Positions 6,183-8,122 of a DNA stretch of 8,122 nt are shown here, one piece after another (positions within the stretch are counted from its first letter, which is position 1; each line of letters opens with the position of its first letter). The position numbers and the translations under genes are program-made. The DNA is from Treponema sp. (lineage in GTDB: Bacteria > Spirochaetota > Spirochaetia > Treponematales > Breznakiellaceae), in assembly GCA_031259515.1 (NCBI GenBank), contig JAIRLK010000264.1:1-8122 (forward strand), read 5' to 3'. Under the pieces are notes generated by a model, which was not told where the DNA came from, did not search any database, and saw nothing but the letters and a program-made list of their open reading frames with translations.

Positions 6183-7546
6183 GATTGATCCCCGCCGCCG
6201 GAGATCTCGTCCGGTTCCTCAAAGTAATTCTTATGCAGCCCCTTAACCACTTCCCCCGCCTGGGTATCGTCCACAATGAAGCTGATGTTCACCTTGCTGG
6301 CGCCCAGAGAGACCATCTGGACCGGTATCCCCAGATCCGCGCAGACCCCAAAGGCCCGCTGGAGGATCTGGGAAGACCGGTGGACATCCCCAATTATGGT
6401 AACAATGGCCTTGCCGGTCTTGATCTCCACGCTGGCGATCCTGCCCAAATCCCGTTTCAGACCCGCAAGGTCGTGAACCGCGTCCAGCGTCAGAGAAATC
6501 GAAACCTCGCTGGTTGCCACCATATCCACCGACAGGTCGTGTTCGGCAAAACAGGTGAACACCTTCCCCAAAAAACCGGACTGTCCCACCATCCGGGTAG
6601 ACACAATATCCACCAGGGTTACATCCCGCCGGGAGGTGATCGCCTGAACCGGCCTTGTTTTCTTATCCGATTTCGTTCCTATCCGGGTCCCCGGCGCGTC
6701 GGCGTTAAAGGAATTCCGCACGAGAACCAGCGTCCCGGTCTTCATGCAGGGCTGCATCGCCCGGGGGTGCAACACTTGGGCGCCGAAATAGGCCAATTCC
6801 GCCGCCTCTTCGTAGGTAACCGATTCTACCGGCCGGGCATCCCGCACCAGCCGGGGATCCGCGGTGAGTATGCCGTCCACATCCTTCCAGACCTGGACTT
6901 CCTCCGCCCCAAAAGCCGCCGCGATAACGGTGGCGGAAAGGTCCGACCCCCCGCGACCCAGGGTCGTGATGTTGCCGTTCTCGTCTTTGGCGATAAACCC
7001 GGTAACCACCGGCAGGATTCCCTCGTCTATCACCGGACGCAGAGCCGGGGGAATACGCTCCCAGGTTTCCGGCAAGAGGTCCGCGAAGGTATAATTGGCA
7101 TCCGACAAGAACCCTGCATCCCAGGCATCCACAGGCCGGGCCTTTATCCCGATAGCCTCAAAATAAGCCGCAGTTATCCGCACCGAAAGCCGCTCTCCAA
7201 AGGACACCAGGTAATCCCTGGTCCTTCCGGTAAGCTCCCTGATCAGGGAAATCCCGGTAAGCAGGCTCCGTAATTCCACAAAAAGCGGATGTATCGCCTC
7301 CTGAACCGCCGGTCCCAGCCCCAAATCGTTCATCGTTTTAAGGTGAAGGCTTTCGATCAGATGAATCGACACGGACCGGTTCCGGAGCGCCAAATCGGCG
7401 GCCTCCAGCAGGTGATCCGTGGTGTCTCCTATGGCTGACAATACCAATACCGGTTTTCGGGGGAGCTGGGTCCTGATAATTTCACCCATACGGCGGATTC
7501 GTTCCGCGTCCGCCACCGAGCTTCCCCCAAACTTCATCACAATCAT
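6179..7546 (-). CDS. lysC: Aspartokinase, AKIII (LysC)-like, with two C-terminal ACT domains
   Basis: Phosphorylates L-aspartate, the entry step of the aspartate pathway. From this start the protein has 455 residues, close to the 449 of E. coli LysC. Kinase motifs are MKFGGSSV (4-11), VSFGERLS (114-121), TTLGRGGSD (194-202) and VWKDVDGILTADPR (219-232). The tandem ACT region is about 305-445. DLSVDMVATSEVSISLTLD (337-355) strongly resembles the lysine-binding ACT1 of the AKIII class, so feedback inhibition by lysine is likely. The end VVKGLHKNYFE also matches that class. The start MIVMKFGG is chosen because GGAGG (7553-7557) sits 6 nt before it; an upstream in-frame ATG at 7582 would add 12 unconserved residues and has no good site. 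It is the first gene of the operon and ends in an ATGA overlap with dapB. No homoserine dehydrogenase fusion is present. Confidence 0.95.
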   Translation of the reverse strand: MIVMKFGGSSVADAERIRRMGEIIRTQLPRKPVLVLSAIGDTTDHLLEAADLALRNRSVSIHLIESLHLKTMNDLGLGPAVQEAIHPLFVELRSLLTGISLIRELTGRTRDYLVSFGERLSVRITAAYFEAIGIKARPVDAWDAGFLSDANYTFADLLPETWERIPPALRPVIDEGILPVVTGFIAKDENGNITTLGRGGSDLSATVIAAAFGAEEVQVWKDVDGILTADPRLVRDARPVESVTYEEAAELAYFGAQVLHPRAMQPCMKTGTLVLVRNSFNADAPGTRIGTKSDKKTRPVQAITSRRDVTLVDIVSTRMVGQSGFLGKVFTCFAEHDLSVDMVATSEVSISLTLDAVHDLAGLKRDLGRIASVEIKTGKAIVTIIGDVHRSSQILQRAFGVCADLGIPVQMVSLGASKVNISFIVDDTQAGEVVKGLHKNYFEEPDEISGGGDQS

Positions 7547-7579
7547 GCCCCGCCTCCGTTGCCACAGAATATCAAAAAG

Positions 7580-7604
7580 CACGGGCGTCTACAATAACCC
7601 CGTG
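7580..7604. repeat. 6-bp inverted repeat in the lysC leader
   Basis: CACGGG (7580-7585) and CCCGTG (7599-7604) flank a 13-nt loop, about 35 bp upstream of the lysC ATG. It may be a leader hairpin. The long conserved helices of the lysine riboswitch are not recognisable here. Confidence 0.3.
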
Positions 7605-7643
7605 GGTCCGGGCAGAGCAACACACCGATACTATACGGGGAAA

Positions 7644-7678
7644 ATACAGCTTATTTCTGTATATAGCATTAAATGCTG
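7644..7678. repeat. Two adjacent inverted repeats in the lysC/comFB divergent region
   Basis: ATACAG (7644-7649) pairs with CTGTAT (7657-7662) across a 7-nt loop. Directly beside it AGCAT (7665-7669) pairs with ATGCT (7673-7677) across TAA. The pair lies between the divergent lysC and comFB genes, upstream of the comFB -35. They could be operator sites for either gene or part of the lysC leader. No T run marks a terminator. Confidence 0.4.
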
Positions 7679-7705
7679 TTGTCCTGCTGGATGCGTAAAT
7701 TGTGG

Positions 7706-7734
7706 TTTACAAAAAAAGACTTTCTATTTATAGT
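7706..7734 (+). promoter_or_regulatory. Sigma70-type promoter of comFB
   Basis: TTTACA (7706-7711, five of six to -35), exactly 17 nt, then TATAGT (7729-7734, five of six to -10). The spacer contains a run of seven A. The predicted start near 7741 leaves about 25 nt of leader carrying the GGGAGG. Confidence 0.65.
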
Positions 7735-7766
7735 TAAGCGATTTTAAGGATGCTTTGGGAGGCGCT

Positions 7767-8063
7767 ATGGCGTTAATTGATACCTATGATTTTGAACTAT
7801 TGAAAAATGAAGCGGAAAATCTGGTTTTAGCTGAGTTAGACCGGCAACTTGAAGCCTTTGAGGAGAAAATCTGTACCTGCAACGATTGTATAGTGGATAT
7901 GGCCGCCATAGCTCTCAATGCGGTGAAGCCCTATTACCGGTTTTCCCTGCTGGGAACTCTCTATGCGGCTCAGGCCATGAACGAAGAATCTTATGCCAAT
8001 AGCATTAAAGAGGCGGTTTCAAACGCCATAGAACAAGTGCGGAAAAACCCGTCCCACGATTAG
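7767..8063 (+). CDS. comFB: ComFB-family protein, stand-alone
   Basis: A 98-residue, mostly helical protein of the ComFB family, named for the second gene of the Bacillus comF competence operon. The key segment is ICTCNDCIVDMAAIALN (35-51), with Cys36, Cys38 and Cys41, the Cys cluster typical of the family and a probable metal site. KPYYRFS (54-60) follows. Recent work on cyanobacterial ComFB/CdgR proteins identified the family as cyclic-dinucleotide (c-di-GMP) receptors, so a signalling role is more likely here than DNA uptake. The start ATG is preceded by GGGAGG (7757-7762) at 4 nt; an in-frame TTG at 7755 is too close to that site to be used. There is no comFA or comFC beside it. It has its own promoter and diverges from the lysC operon. 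Codon use is more AT-rich than in the dap genes. Confidence 0.85.
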   Translation: MALIDTYDFELLKNEAENLVLAELDRQLEAFEEKICTCNDCIVDMAAIALNAVKPYYRFSLLGTLYAAQAMNEESYANSIKEAVSNAIEQVRKNPSHD

Positions 8064-8077
8064 TACAGCATTAATAT

Positions 8078-8122
8078 TGAGCCGCACACGATTCGAACGT
8101 GTGACCCACGCCTTAAAAGGGC
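8078..8122 (-). tRNA. tRNA-Lys (anticodon UUU), 3' part, cut by window end
   Basis: Read on the minus strand, the fragment gives the anticodon loop CTTTTAA (anticodon TTT, plus 8115-8117) and anticodon-stem 3' half GGCGT. It continues with variable loop GGGTC, T-stem ACACG, T-loop TTCGAAT, T-stem CGTGT, acceptor GCGGCTC and discriminator A. All segment lengths are canonical. The gene does not encode CCA (TAT follows the discriminator), so the tail must be added by nucleotidyltransferase. The 5' half lies beyond the window, so the acceptor and D-stem pairing cannot be checked. Confidence 0.85.

Noticed and set aside
6185..7273. Plus-strand 362-codon open frame antisense to lysC
   Set aside because: The opposite strand is an unmistakable aspartokinase; the antisense product is low-complexity Pro/Gly/Arg/His-rich.
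7630..7635. TATAGT on the minus strand as -10 of lysC
   Set aside because: No acceptable -35 or extended -10 stands at the right distance; too weak to annotate.
1..8122. CRISPR array
   Set aside because: No regularly spaced direct repeats with unique spacers were seen; the only perfect tandem repeat is the two-copy 11-mer at 2582-2603.

Overview
The window looks like a chromosomal segment of a GC-rich free-living or gut-symbiotic spirochaete, probably a Treponema of the termite-gut group. The best indicator is the protein at 847-2538, which has the architecture of the spirochaete P83/100 antigen family. The species-group assignment is an inference from that family and from general sequence style, not from a search.

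Left end (1-846): this is accessory or decaying sequence. On the minus strand, the first ~180 bases are the 5' part of an IS1634-type transposase gene. It has an excellent ribosome binding site and promoter, but one extra base breaks its frame, and it runs off the window. Next comes about 625 bp without an intact gene. It contains the minus-strand relict of a lipoprotein start (SD, GTG, lipobox LLAGC, one-base frameshift, early stop), a very stable C(UUCG)G hairpin, and a simple-sequence tract (GT repeats followed by eight G). The promoter of the P83/100 gene lies at its right edge.

Middle (847-3272, plus strand): a secreted P83/100-family protein with a long charged coiled coil is followed by a small SGNH/GDSL-type esterase. 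Just before the esterase's ribosome binding site is a perfect tandem 11-bp repeat.

Right-centre (3305-7546, minus strand): lysC-dapB-dapA-asd form a compact operon. They encode aspartokinase, 4-hydroxy-tetrahydrodipicolinate reductase, 4-hydroxy-tetrahydrodipicolinate synthase and aspartate-semialdehyde dehydrogenase. Together they are the first four steps from aspartate towards diaminopimelate and lysine. lysC/dapB and dapA/asd each overlap by ATGA. The Asd is of the archaeal/fungal type, not the usual bacterial type, and the aspartokinase resembles the lysine-inhibited AKIII class.

Right end (7547-8122): a divergent intergenic region with two adjacent inverted repeats and a clear sigma70-type promoter leads to a stand-alone comFB gene (plus strand). 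The 3' part of a tRNA-Lys(UUU) gene (minus strand) is cut by the window end.

I do not see a clearly novel multi-gene system. The most interesting signals are the frameshifted transposase with its promoter-overlapping dyad, the decayed lipoprotein leader, the hypermutable-looking tract upstream of the P83/100 gene, and the archaeal/fungal-type asd inside the dap operon.
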